Origin: Euptelea pleiosperma
Taxonomy: Eukaryota > Streptophyta > Magnoliopsida > Ranunculales > Eupteleaceae
DNA: 64,000 nt
Reading direction: 5' to 3'
NCBI GenBank assembly: GCA_035048495.1
Contig: CM068544.1
Coordinates: 13,138,138-13,202,137 of the forward strand
Below, one piece after another: positions 21,801 to 30,292 of this stretch. Within the stretch, counting starts at the first letter, position 1. Every line of letters starts with the position of its first letter. Under the pieces are notes generated by a model. That model worked only from the letters and a program-made list of their open reading frames with translations, searched no databases and was not told the DNA's origin. Position numbers and translations under genes: made by a program.

Positions 21801-24713
21801 GTCCTGAGGACCAGTCTTCGTTTCACCTGTTGCCCCATCAGAACTAGCCTCACTTGAAATTGTTGAAGAAGTTTCCGGATCCTCTCTTGCATTTTCTAAA
21901 TATTTTAAGTACATTAGTACTACAAGTGAAAATATTACATGTATTTTGACTTTTAAACAAAAAAATAAAAAATAATCCAAAGAAAAATTGGAAAACTATA
22001 CTGATCCTTTATCAAAACAGAACATTACCTGTGGGTAGGTTTGTAATTGTCGAATAAGCCTGGGAGTATATCATGTCATAGTAAAAGTCACAAGGTGGGA
22101 TGGTTGCCTCCTTTGCTGCCAAATTTATCTGCTTACCAGAATAAAGTTATAATGCCCTTCAATACAAATAAGCATGAACGAATTTTACTGAAATATAAGG
22201 AATTGTGCAAGGCAAGAAACAAACGAAAATCATACATTTGGGGCAACTCGTACAATTTTGATCTTAGAAATGATACACTCTAGCGGGTTTTCATCCCTCA
22301 TATCAGAATAAAAAACACGTCTGTCATCAATAAGATTTGCGTGGTCTTTGATGACCTGATAACATTCAGACATCACAAAATTATTACACGAGAATTGGGT
22401 GACAATAAAGCACCACGATGCAAGTAATAAATTTATCTTACAGTGTCCTCAGCTTTAAAAAACCACTGTGCCGTAAAATATGGCTTTTTGTCAGTGGTTT
22501 CAAAGAATTCTACAATCCTTCCAATGTAATCAGGCTCTCCATCTTCACCCTGAAAGTAGTTAAAATTTGAGGTACAATAATTGAAAAGGAAATTTAATAG
22601 TAATCTTTTCAAAAAAATAATCAATAAGTACCACCATGAATTATGCATTAGAAGTCAAATGTAAAACAAAGGGGTCCACTCTACGCAGTTCACCACCTCA
22701 ACATCTTTTCATGTTGCAAGTTTATCCCAAAAGCATTGCTACAAGGAAAATAGGCATATTTCTTTACCCTTTATTTTCTTTATTTAAAAATGTTTAAAAA
22801 CTATCAAAGGCTGCCATTTGTAGAGGAACGGTACAAATGAAGAGACTTTCCAAGAATTAGCCACATCAGCCCTTCATGCCACTCCATGAAAAGGCCTGTA
22901 GTGCCACTGCCACTTCCAAAACATATACAGAAATATTTTACAAGTTAATGCATGATTTTAGGGCAGTTCAGATTGCCGATTCCGCACTAGCAAAATATAT
23001 TTTAAAGCTTTTTCATGCCAAAAATGCCCTTTTTAAGCAAAAATGCATCCAAACTGCCCCTTAGCCATGGTTCAAAATCTTGTTCCATCCCGATTCATCA
23101 CAGTCGAAATGTCTCATTCCAGTAATATACCAAGACGATACATAGGGGAATGTATTGTCTCATGCCAAAAGTCTAATTTAGGTACTAAAACTGGTTTAAA
23201 AGCTTATTTTCATGGCATATGCATCTATTATAATACATATAAATGCTAAGGGCCCGTTTGGATTATCATTTTTCAAAAAATACTTTATTTTAAAAAATGA
23301 CTTTTCTAAGAATATATATTTTTAAAATGTATTTTGCTTAAAAAGGTCATTTGGATCATCATTAATGCAAAATGTCTTTATCTTCTCTTAGTGGGCCCCA
23401 TCATGATAGTTGATGAGAATTATAGATGAGGGGTGGGAGTAGGGGAGAAACTTTTTGATCCAGCATCTTGCCACTTAAAGTAAAGCACCACCTGACATAT
23501 GGTTAAGGTGGCTCTTAATTACCCTTAACAGTGGAGAAAAAGCAACTACAATTAATGGGCCACCTTAACCCCCATAACAGGTGGCACTTAACTATAAGTG
23601 GCAGGACACTAGATCAAAAAGTTGCAGGGTTAAAAATTTTCTCAAGTGTAGGGTTTCTTTGTGTATTATGTTTCATTGAGCTAGCAAAATTTGAAAATGT
23701 CTTATTTGACTTGAAAAAAAACTTTCAGATATTTTTTTAAAAAGACTTTTTGGCTTAAAAATATATTTTTTAATGGACTAAATACTTTAAATAATCTCTT
23801 ATTTTCAAAAAACATGTTTTTTGTAAAAAACCAAACAAGCTCTAAATCTTATCAGACATTGTTTTTTCTATTGTCTCATTCCATCTCGGTTGAGACCTCT
23901 AGGTGCATCAGCTTACTGAGACAGTGAAACAGAACGATATTTTAAACCTTGCCCTAAACTTATCAAAAAGAGGGAAAAAAAACGCCCCTTAGTTGTAATA
24001 GAACCAAAAATCTTCTTTACCAAAAAGTTAAGCTTCTGAGACTTTAATGAAAAAAAAAAAAAAAAAATTTAAAAAGTCAAACTTTTATTCCAATTTAGAG
24101 CAGCAAGTCATAGTCTTCAGAAACTTATGAGAGGAACTAATGAAGATCCCCTTTGTGCATACAGTTTGTAGATGCAAATCTAAACTTATTTATCCAAAAG
24201 AAAAATACTCACTTTAACATAAGCATCGTCGTAGAGATTGAAAATGCAACCATCCACCTCTGCTTGCTTGTAATGACACCGTCCACGCAGAACCTCCTCT
24301 TCACCATTCTTCCGGTGTTTCTGCAAAATCAATCACAAAAACAACCAAGAACCTTCAAAAAGCAGAAAGTTATAAAAACAGAGGGACAAGTAAATAGACT
24401 AAAATGCAAGTGAAAATACAATTACGGTTCAGATTCAAACCTTCTTGTTCTCATATCTCTCCGGCCATCTCTGCTGAGCTTCTGAGGGCGAAACTGGTTC
24501 TCCAGCCAACCGACATCCAGAATACACGTTGCCTTTCTTCGTCTTCTTCGCCAAAGGGACCTTCGGAGAAGAACTCGATCCCTGCTCCTCCTTCATCTTT
24601 CGCTTACTCGTCGTCAGACTACTGTTCGAACCATCGCCGGTTTTGGTTCCCTCCGGAGGAGACTCGACAATCTTCTTAGACGTCTGAGCTCGCTTTTTCC
24701 ACGGCGTCGACAT
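9888..24713 (-). CDS. CMT3: chromomethylase, CMT3-type DNA (cytosine-5) methyltransferase
   Basis: This plant-specific nuclear enzyme maintains non-CG, mainly CHG, DNA methylation on chromatin marked by H3K9 dimethylation. Twenty joined exons give 854 residues, close to Arabidopsis CMT3 (839). Visible parts: a Lys/Ser-rich N-terminus; BAH domain about 105-230; methyltransferase motif [18 protein letters not shown] at 284-300; acidic linker; chromodomain about 388-440 with [15 protein letters not shown]; motif IV GGPPCQG with catalytic Cys467; ENV at 509-511; QFRMR at 551-555; [23 protein letters not shown]; and motif [16 protein letters not shown] near 798-812. A chromodomain between motifs I and IV is the CMT hallmark. 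The start at 24713 gives a normal N-terminus; an in-frame ATG at 24875 adds 54 residues that read like 5' UTR. No lesion was seen. The short N-terminus argues against CMT2. CMT1/CMT3 paralogy cannot be settled here. Confidence 0.93.
10069..14411 (-). other. intron 19 of the CMT gene (4.3 kb)
   Basis: The longest intron separates the motif IX exon from the last exon, which holds motif X. It contains a decayed same-strand chromovirus relic (about 11480-13830) and AT-rich DNA with no other recognisable feature. The catalytic end of the enzyme depends on splicing across this insertion. Confidence 0.8.
11480..13830 (-). pseudogene. decayed Ty3/gypsy chromovirus (RNase H, integrase, chromodomain)
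   Basis: Six-frame reading of the minus strand gives broken but ordered pol pieces. RNase H C-terminal text [17 protein letters not shown] lies near 13730-13790; integrase zinc-region text [16 protein letters not shown] near 13440-13510; core text [12 protein letters not shown] near 13255-13300; and TQFSSHFG and [18 protein letters not shown] near 12950-13150. A C-terminal chromodomain-like block with [10 protein letters not shown] lies near 11590-11740. Many stops and frameshifts intervene. The order and C-terminal chromodomain fit a chromovirus, perhaps the Reina lineage. It lies on the same strand as the host gene. No LTRs were identified. Confidence 0.65.
15235..17433 (-). other. intron 14 of the CMT gene (2.2 kb)
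   Basis: No gene or element is recognised. A Ser/Phe-rich 184-codon frame (15068-15622) overlaps exon 15 but upstream of it has no CMT similarity, and a 160-codon plus-strand frame (16840-17322) shows no motif. A, T homopolymers are common. Confidence 0.6.
18614..21133 (-). other. intron 8 of the CMT gene (2.5 kb), splitting the chromodomain
   Basis: This intron falls within the chromodomain coding sequence, between GLHFK (exon 8) and VRWKGYG (exon 9). It contains the hAT-like MITE at 19146-19701; the remainder, including about 19710-21050, is AT-rich with nothing recognised. Confidence 0.75.
19146..19701. mobile_element. hAT-type MITE with CGAAATATTTCG repeats
   Basis: Terminal inverted repeats begin CAAGGAAATAAATTTC on the left and match exactly in reverse on the right (GAAATTTATTTCCTTG). 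The element is flanked by a perfect 8-bp target duplication CTTAAAAT (19138-19145 and 19702-19709). An 8-bp TSD and CA-starting termini fit the hAT superfamily. The 556-bp interior is filled with CGAAATATTTCG-like 12-bp palindromes and CGAAATGTTTCG variants and has no transposase ORF, so it is non-autonomous. Confidence 0.85.
22550..24212 (-). other. intron 2 of the CMT gene (1.66 kb)
   Basis: Separates the exon ending LYDDAYVK from the exon beginning [12 protein letters not shown], both in the BAH domain. It holds the Tourist-like MITE at 23250-23842 and poly(A) runs near 24049-24067. Nothing else is recognised. Confidence 0.75.
23250..23842. mobile_element. Tourist-like (PIF/Harbinger) MITE
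   Basis: The left end reads GGGCCCGTTTGGATTAT; the right end, reversed, reads GAGCTTGTTTGGTTTTT. This is an imperfect terminal inverted repeat of the GGSC-TGTTTGG type common in Tourist MITEs. A TAA trinucleotide flanks both sides (23247-23249 and 23843-23845), the preferred target of PIF/Harbinger elements. The 593-bp interior is AT-rich without a transposase frame. Confidence 0.7.
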
Positions 24714-24900
24714 TTCCGGCGACGGCGACGATAGTGTAACGGAGATCTTAAACGGAAACGACTGAAGGAAAGAGCGGGAGAGGCATAAATAGTGAACTGA
24801 AGTAGAAGTTTGAAAAAAGAGTGAGGGCGGGAAACGGATTTTAAACGAATTATAAAGTGGATTTGAATCCACCATGGAAGTTTTTACAAGTTGAGCGGGT
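24714..24900 (-). promoter_or_regulatory. putative CMT core promoter and 5' UTR
   Basis: On the minus strand a TATA-like CTATTTATGCC lies at about 24785-24795, some 75 bp before the chosen ATG at 24713, followed by a pyrimidine-rich CTCTCCCGCTCTTTCC stretch typical of plant start sites. This would give a 5' UTR of roughly 40-50 nt and would leave the upstream in-frame ATG at 24875 untranscribed. Only sequence resemblance supports it. Confidence 0.4.
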
Positions 24901-24904
24901 CATA

Positions 24905-25220
24905 GTCGTTAGACCGTAGGTTGTGGAGAATATTCGCTCTCCCGTGTGAACTTCAAAATTTGAAGTCTCCCCCTCCCAAAAAGCCATGTGCAGCTCATTT
25001 TAGGGCCCACTGACCTTATGGATGTTTGGCCCGCCTTGTGGTGGACCTATATACGAAATATCAACTTGATTGATGATTTCTAACAATTATATATTACCAT
25101 CTAAAAAACAATGCTCAAATCCAACGGTTAAGATTATGCTATTAAAATGCAAAATCCAACAGCTAGAAATCACCAATTCAACTGATGTTTGATATGTAGA
25201 TCCATCAAGAAGTGAACCAT
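24905..25220. repeat. MITE-like pieces upstream of the CMT gene
   Basis: Positions 24905-24990 (GGAGAATATTCGCTCTCCC, GAACTTCAAAATTTGAAGTC, CCCCCTCCCAAAA) resemble one arm of the hairpin element at 8509-8710. Positions 25010-25200 (GATGTTTGGCCCGCC, TTGATTGATGATTTCTAAC, CCAACGG) resemble, in reverse, dispersed repeat text seen near 7386 and 49070. Together they fill the proximal upstream region of the gene. Confidence 0.5.
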
Positions 25221-25432
25221 ATTGAAGCATCAGCAGAGTTTCCACAATTGAAGGCCAAGATTCCTTCTTAATAGGAAGTCTTGGTCATCGAGTTTCATTT
25301 TTGAATTTGAATTTTGAATTGCTGATTTGATCCTCTCCTTTACGAGAGGAAACAGTTTAAAAGAGTTATTATATAATACAACCTCTACCCAATGAAAGGG
25401 TATGGTTGATTGCATAGAAACCTTATTTTACA
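25220..25432 (+). mobile_element. probable short copia 5' LTR
   Basis: The segment immediately before the copia primer-binding site ends in TTACA at 25432 and contains a TATA-like TTATTATATAATACAACC around 25365-25382. The left boundary is not defined; TGAAGCATCAGCAG near 25223 is one candidate start. Short LTRs of this size occur in Ale-type copia elements. Confidence 0.4.
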
Positions 25433-25441
25433 TGGTATCAG
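25433..25441 (+). promoter_or_regulatory. copia primer-binding site (initiator tRNA-Met type)
   Basis: TGGTATCAG is the classical plant copia primer-binding site complementary to the 3' end of initiator tRNA-Met. It lies directly after the putative LTR and 127 bp before the gag start. Confidence 0.7.
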
Positions 25442-25567
25442 CCTCACCTATGATCCTCCAAATATAAAGATCCAACAACCTTCTCGTCTCTCTATTGAAG
25501 AAAACAATTAATAGTTCACCTACAGCCCAACGTTGTGTGCAATTGCCCTACGATCTACTTCTTATAA

Positions 25568-26228
25568 ATGGCGTCCAACGACACTCCACTTCCACCACCA
25601 TCGTGTGCATTACCGACATTATCTTCTACTTTACAAGCAGCCCACATTCATCACCTAATCAAGCTTGAACGCCATAACTTCTTATTATGGCGCACTCAAT
25701 TCTTATCGATTTTGATCGACTATGATATAGAAAGATACATTGTTGGGACGATTATTGCTCCTCCTCGTACTCTCTTAAATGGTTCTACGAACCCCGCATT
25801 CAATTGTTGGCGGAAGCAAGACCAAGTACTACTCGGCTGTCTACTTTATTCCATTTCGGAAATTGTTCTCCCTCAAGTTGTTAGACTGACATCCTCGCGT
25901 ACCGTATGCGTAACGCTAGGGAACCAATTTGCATCTCGATCTCGTGCTCGAATCTTGCAGATTCGCCGTGAAATACAAACTATTCGCAAAGGAGTCCTTA
26001 TCATGGTGGACTACTTTCAAAAGGCGAAGTAACTAGCCGATAGTCTTGCTGCCTCCGATAAGTCTATGTCTGATTGCGACCTCCAACAATGTTTGCTCAA
26101 TGGTCTTGATTCGGCATATGATGCAATCGTCACTACTCTCACAACAACATTAGAAAACACTCCCATCGATTTCCAAGCCCATCTTCTCGCATATGACATG
26201 TGTCTTGAAGCACAACAGAGTGCACTTG
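25568..26228 (+). pseudogene. Ty1/copia gag, 5' part, decayed
   Basis: The frame opens at ATG 25568 and encodes a copia capsid-type protein. HNFLLWRTQFLSIL and the stretch to ISEIVLPQV match the UBN2/gag-like fold, and after a stop (TAA at 26030-26032) the same reading continues as LADSLAASDKSM, DLQQCLLNGLDSAYDAIVTT and LAYDMCLEAQQSAL. The Athila element interrupts the coding region at 26228. The in-frame stop and the later frameshift mark it as non-functional. The continuation lies at 40356. Confidence 0.8.
26224..26228. repeat. left target-site duplication of Athila (ACTTG)
   Basis: ACTTG directly before the 5' LTR is repeated at 40351-40355 directly after the 3' LTR, marking a single insertion event. 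Confidence 0.9.
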
Positions 26229-27180
26229 TGATATTCGCTCAAAAGTGCTTATTTTAAGCACTTATCCTGTTAGCGTTATCGCACTCTCCTACGTAAAACT
26301 GCTCTAATTATCCACTTTTCTACGTAAGAGTCTCTTGTGTTGCGTAGAACACACTTTTCTGGACGAAATGGTATATTTGCATGCATTAAACACATTTTCG
26401 GAAGTCTAGACATGTAGTCATTCTGATAGAGTCTCATTACGCGCTTCTTCTGTCGCAGGAAACCCCGATGGGACATTTCTCGAGACTTGCGAGCCCACAT
26501 CGATCAGGAAAGCCCATTATCAAAGCTTAAAGAGCCCACATGCTATGACTAAAAGATATGGGCCAACTATGAGGACCAAAAAGCCGGCCCAAAGAACGAA
26601 GAGAGCAGGAGAGCCAATGACCAAGAGACGGACCAAAGCGTTTAAAGCCACATGAGTCAGCAAAGAATGATAGTCGACTCTACTGGAGAAGCGTGAGGAT
26701 GGTCACAGTGAAGACCAGGGTTCCAGACCCTCCGCCAGTGCTTTTTTCCATTTTTTTTGATACTTTTTCTCTCATCTCTTCTTATTCTCTCTCTCTCTTC
26801 ATCTCTCGGTCCTCGAATCTACTGACCTAACCCCAGAACTCCTGCCCATCGGCTCTATCTCATCTCCCTTAGCTTTCTGACCGTTGGATCTTCCATCGGA
26901 CCGTTGGATCTTCAATCGGACCGTTAGATCTCTCTAGATCCGTCGATCTACCAATCTGGGTCCCAATCAAGTCACCATCCATCCGATCGCCTTCAGAATG
27001 CCTGTCACATCATCTTGTGAGACGATGGACATCATCAGTCCATGTGGGCCAGTAGCCGGGCCCATCATCATCGACCCGCTGTCCGACCAGTTAGTGGACC
27101 CCGCGAATTTCAAAAATAATTTTAATTAAATGGGGGGTCCACTAATTGGGGAGATTCCCCATAGAAAAGTAGGTTTTTAC

Positions 27181-27213
<33 letters not shown>

Positions 27214-28598
27214 TATTTCTTATTTTTTTATTTTTTATTTTCAAAAATCCCCTATTTCCATTAAAGGAAATAGGGAAGCTTTAAAAGGAGAAGGATAGGG
27301 GTTCGTTCGAACCCTAATCCCCCCCCTTTCTCTTCCATTCTCTCCCCCTATCAATCCCGCACGGATTCCCTCTTCTTTGGCCCCATTTTCTCTCTTCTTT
27401 CCTTCATCTTCTTCATCATCTTTGTCACGCCTTCTACCGGAGTTGCAGCCTGCAACTCCGGCTCGCAGCACCGTCCACCGCCTCCTACCTACTAGTTCCG
27501 CCGCCAAACACCACCACCAGCCCCTTGCTCACCTCTCCACCGACCTGCAAGCCATCAATCCACATCTTTTCCACCTCCACTCACGGTGCTGCACACACCG
27601 TTTTGGTGTTGCAAACAGCAACACCGCCACCTGCCGGAAAATACCGCCTGCCGCTGCAACCAGTCCGCCTTCATTACTCCCCGCACCACCTGCTGCTCCA
27701 CCCAACGGCCAAGACCGTTATCTTCAACCTCGGCGACACCTACCGCGACTTGCCACGGTGCTGCCCTACCCATTCCGCCTGCTGTGCACCGTTCTCTCCT
27801 CCCTGTTGCACTTTTCTCCGGGCTGCAAGTTCTCCATCACCGACATACACCTTCTCCTCTCACTTTCCTTCTAATCCCAACCATCCTTACCCCCTTTCTG
27901 CCCTTTTTCTTTGACTGAAATAGAAAGGAAAAACCAAAAAAAAAGAGAGCCGAAAGAGGAGAAGAAGAAGAGTAGAGGAGGAACGCCTACCTGCTGCCAT
28001 CCACCAGATCCACGAGCCACTCCTCCTTCTTGCACCGCCCACCACTACTATCTTCACAACCTTCAATATTGGTAGGTTTCCCATGGGTAAAATTTCTCTC
28101 TCTACCTATTCTATCTCTAATTTCTCTCTCTCTCTCTAAAAATTCATACTCTCTCTCCTCTTATTCTCTTTCTCTCTCTAGTTTTTACGGCTTTATAGTT
28201 TAATCCTTTTAGTTCTTTTTATGTTTAGTTCGCAATTTTGATTGAGAATATTGTAAGAAAGTTATTATTTCAATAAATTCTAGTATTACTTCATTGTGTT
28301 AGTTATTTTCTTTTTAATCTTATGGCAATTTCTTTCTCTAAAATCACTAAACATGTTTTAAATCCGATCCCTTAATCACCATTCTCATCCTTCCATCATT
28401 CTTTTTAGCAAATTCTGTGGCAAAAACCCATCATTTTATGTTCTTGTTTGCGCAACTTACCCCGAGTGTGGATCGACATCCGACACGAATCCGTATGCTA
28501 GAATATCTGAATTTTGCAGGATAAAATTGAATCAAAATTACAAATCTTGTTGGACTTAGGGTTTCCGTAACCAACGACGCGGGAAAATCCTACTTTCA
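26229..28598 (+). repeat. Athila 5' LTR
   Basis: Begins TGATATTCGCTCAAAAGTGC and ends CCTACTTTCA. It contains a 21-base palindromic block at 26243-26263, three 19-bp GGACCGTTGGATCTT-type repeats around 26878-26935, an AT microsatellite at 27190-27217, a TATA-like CTTTAAAAGG at 27279-27288, a CT-rich region and the palindrome CCGGAGTTGCAG/CTGCAACTCCGG near 27437-27461. Any 130-165 codon frames inside it recur in the 3' LTR because the LTRs are near-identical; they are not genes. Confidence 0.95.
27279..27288 (+). promoter_or_regulatory. putative LTR TATA box
   Basis: CTTTAAAAGG lies just after a conserved TTCC-rich block. The equivalent position in other family A LTRs reads TTTATAAGAGG (minus strand near 430-441) and CCTATAAGAGG (43868-43878), so a TATA-type element is kept at this place across copies. 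Transcription would begin about 30 bp downstream, which would define the U3/R border. Confidence 0.45.
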
Positions 28599-28600
28599 AA

Positions 28601-28618
28601 TGGCGCCGCTGCCGCTCG
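28601..28618 (+). promoter_or_regulatory. Athila primer-binding site (tRNA-Asp type)
   Basis: TGGCGCCGCTGCCGCTCG starts two bases after the 5' LTR. It matches the TGGCGCCGTTGCCGGGG primer site complementary to plant tRNA-Asp that is usual in Athila elements, with a few mismatches toward its 3' side. Confidence 0.8.
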
Positions 28619-30292
28619 GGTGTTCGGAAGTGCGAAAAAGGACGTAAAGACGGAATTAGAAAGTTGCTGAAGCGAAAAGCTGCTCAATTTGGCCAGCCTG
28701 ACATTTTCGGGAAACTTTCTATTTTTTTGTTTTTAGTGATTTTTAGCAGTTTTTAATTACTATTTTTAATGCCTCGGAAGGCCGAGTGCAATTTGTAATA
28801 ATTTAGGAATTTTATTGCTTTCCATATACCTGCTAGATCTTGTTCTAGGGTTTTTTAGAAACCCTAGATTAAGTGGAAAATACAAAAAAAAATAATAAAT
28901 TCAAAATTCAAAAAAAAATTAGGGTTTCATATTCTGCAGATTTTTAGAAATCACCAATCCAGGATTTGCGATTTTTGGAAAGATTCTAAAATCTTGAAAC
29001 TTTGCTAAATTAGGGTTTCCCCTCTTAGAAGTTTCCTCTTTAGAAGAATTTCTATCTTTAGAAATCTTCTGAATTTGGAAAAGTTTGCAAAAGGAAACAC
29101 CCCAAATCTAGCAGAATTTCAATTTTGGAAAATTTCTCAAAATTGTAAGGGATCTCGCAATCAAATATTATTTGGAAGATCTCACAGTTCGGGAAACTTT
29201 CAATCTAGGTATTTTCCAATCTGGAATTCCTAAATTTTAACCTATCTCGAATTTGGTAACTAATTCAAAAACTTGCCTAAATCTAGTGCTTGTTCAGTGA
29301 ACCCTAAAAAGGCAAGGATCTTCCAAATAGAATCCCGAATACCTAGACCGTGCGATCTAACTTTTCTGCAGGAACACGATCCAGTGTGGGTAGAGAGCGA
29401 AAGCTCAAAGAGGTGGAGTCGGGCCCAAGCCCATTAGGATACCCCTCTCTAACCCACGGAGGCGACCCCGTGGCGTGGCCCACGGGAGGTAAGTCTCTAT
29501 CCTCGCCTTGAGTGCGATACAGAGCATATTGGGTGCATCATTGCCGCTTGTCTATTTGCTTTCGCATCCATATTCTTCGACTTGCGTGGCGTGGCCGTTA
29601 ATCAATCAACTCTAAGAGAGCAGACCCAGCTCCAAATTGAAACTGGTGGGATTTCATCACCCACCTCATCATTCCAACTGATTTGATCCCAAGGCTCCAT
29701 TTAATAAAAAGAATCAAGAAGTAGAGCCAATTAGCCCGGTGTTCGAGGAAAAATCCACGCAAAGCGAACCCGCTTAACATCCAATCGAAATAAGACCACG
29801 AGCGCGGGTCCCTGTTGTCTAACACACCCATAAGTCCCTGCTACTCAAGTACACTGAGCTCGACGTGGCATCTTGGACTATTCGGCGGTTAGTTGCGTGT
29901 GGACTAGGAACACGCATCAACCCTAGCTTAACCCGAGGGAACACTCTTCTTATACACTTGACCAATCCGGTTAGTCTGGGACGTACTTAAGTCAGCCATT
30001 GTGCCGCACGTCTGTCTAGGCTTCGGATTGCCTTGTTGTTAACTAGAGTTAGTACTAAAGGATTCGCTCTGAAGAGTGTAGCCTGGTGAGAACCTCTGAG
30101 TGCAAAACAGTTAGTCCGGCGGTTAAAAGATAAACCAGTGGTCCGCCCACTGTCATAATCTACTCTAGCCCCAAAACTAACAAAGATAATTCCTAAAATA
30201 TATCCTCATTGCTTAGAATAGGATTATCTGTGCTTGGTGTGCATCATTTAGGATAGTGTTCCTCTCTGGCAACTTTTTGCCAAGTATAGAGC
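28619..30292 (+). other. Athila untranslated leader
   Basis: About 1.7 kb between the primer-binding site and the gag start holds no coding frame. It has several AGGGTTTC and TTTGGAAA-type short repeats between 28840 and 29300. A long leader is usual in Athila. Confidence 0.7.

Larger units (their letters stand above)
9888..24713 (-). other. CMT3: exon map of the chromomethylase gene
   Basis: Exons in transcript order (minus strand): 24713-24441, 24320-24213, 22549-22442, 22355-22236, 22128-22029, 21895-21678, 21548-21483, 21379-21134, 18613-18555, 18442-18376, 18248-17919, 17848-17780, 17701-17615, 17521-17434, 15234-15113, 15000-14896, 14814-14771, 14680-14611, 14515-14412, 10068-9888 with TGA at 9890-9888. 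All introns read GT...AG, phases agree at every junction, and the total is 2565 nt (854 codons plus stop). Long introns are intron 2 (1.66 kb), 8 (2.5 kb), 14 (2.2 kb) and 19 (4.3 kb). The least certain boundary is the 5' end of exon 15 at 15234, chosen because it keeps phase and continues the open frame into [13 protein letters not shown]. Confidence 0.85.

Noticed and set aside
24714..24875. Upstream in-frame ATG extending the CMT protein by 54 residues
   Set aside because: The added stretch is Ser/Phe/Leu-rich and unlike CMT N-termini, and a TATA-like element lies between the two ATGs.
27377..27874. 165-codon ORF, repeated at 39135-39632
   Set aside because: It is present twice only because the two Athila LTRs are near-identical; low-complexity Pro/Ser/Ala reading with no conserved start context.
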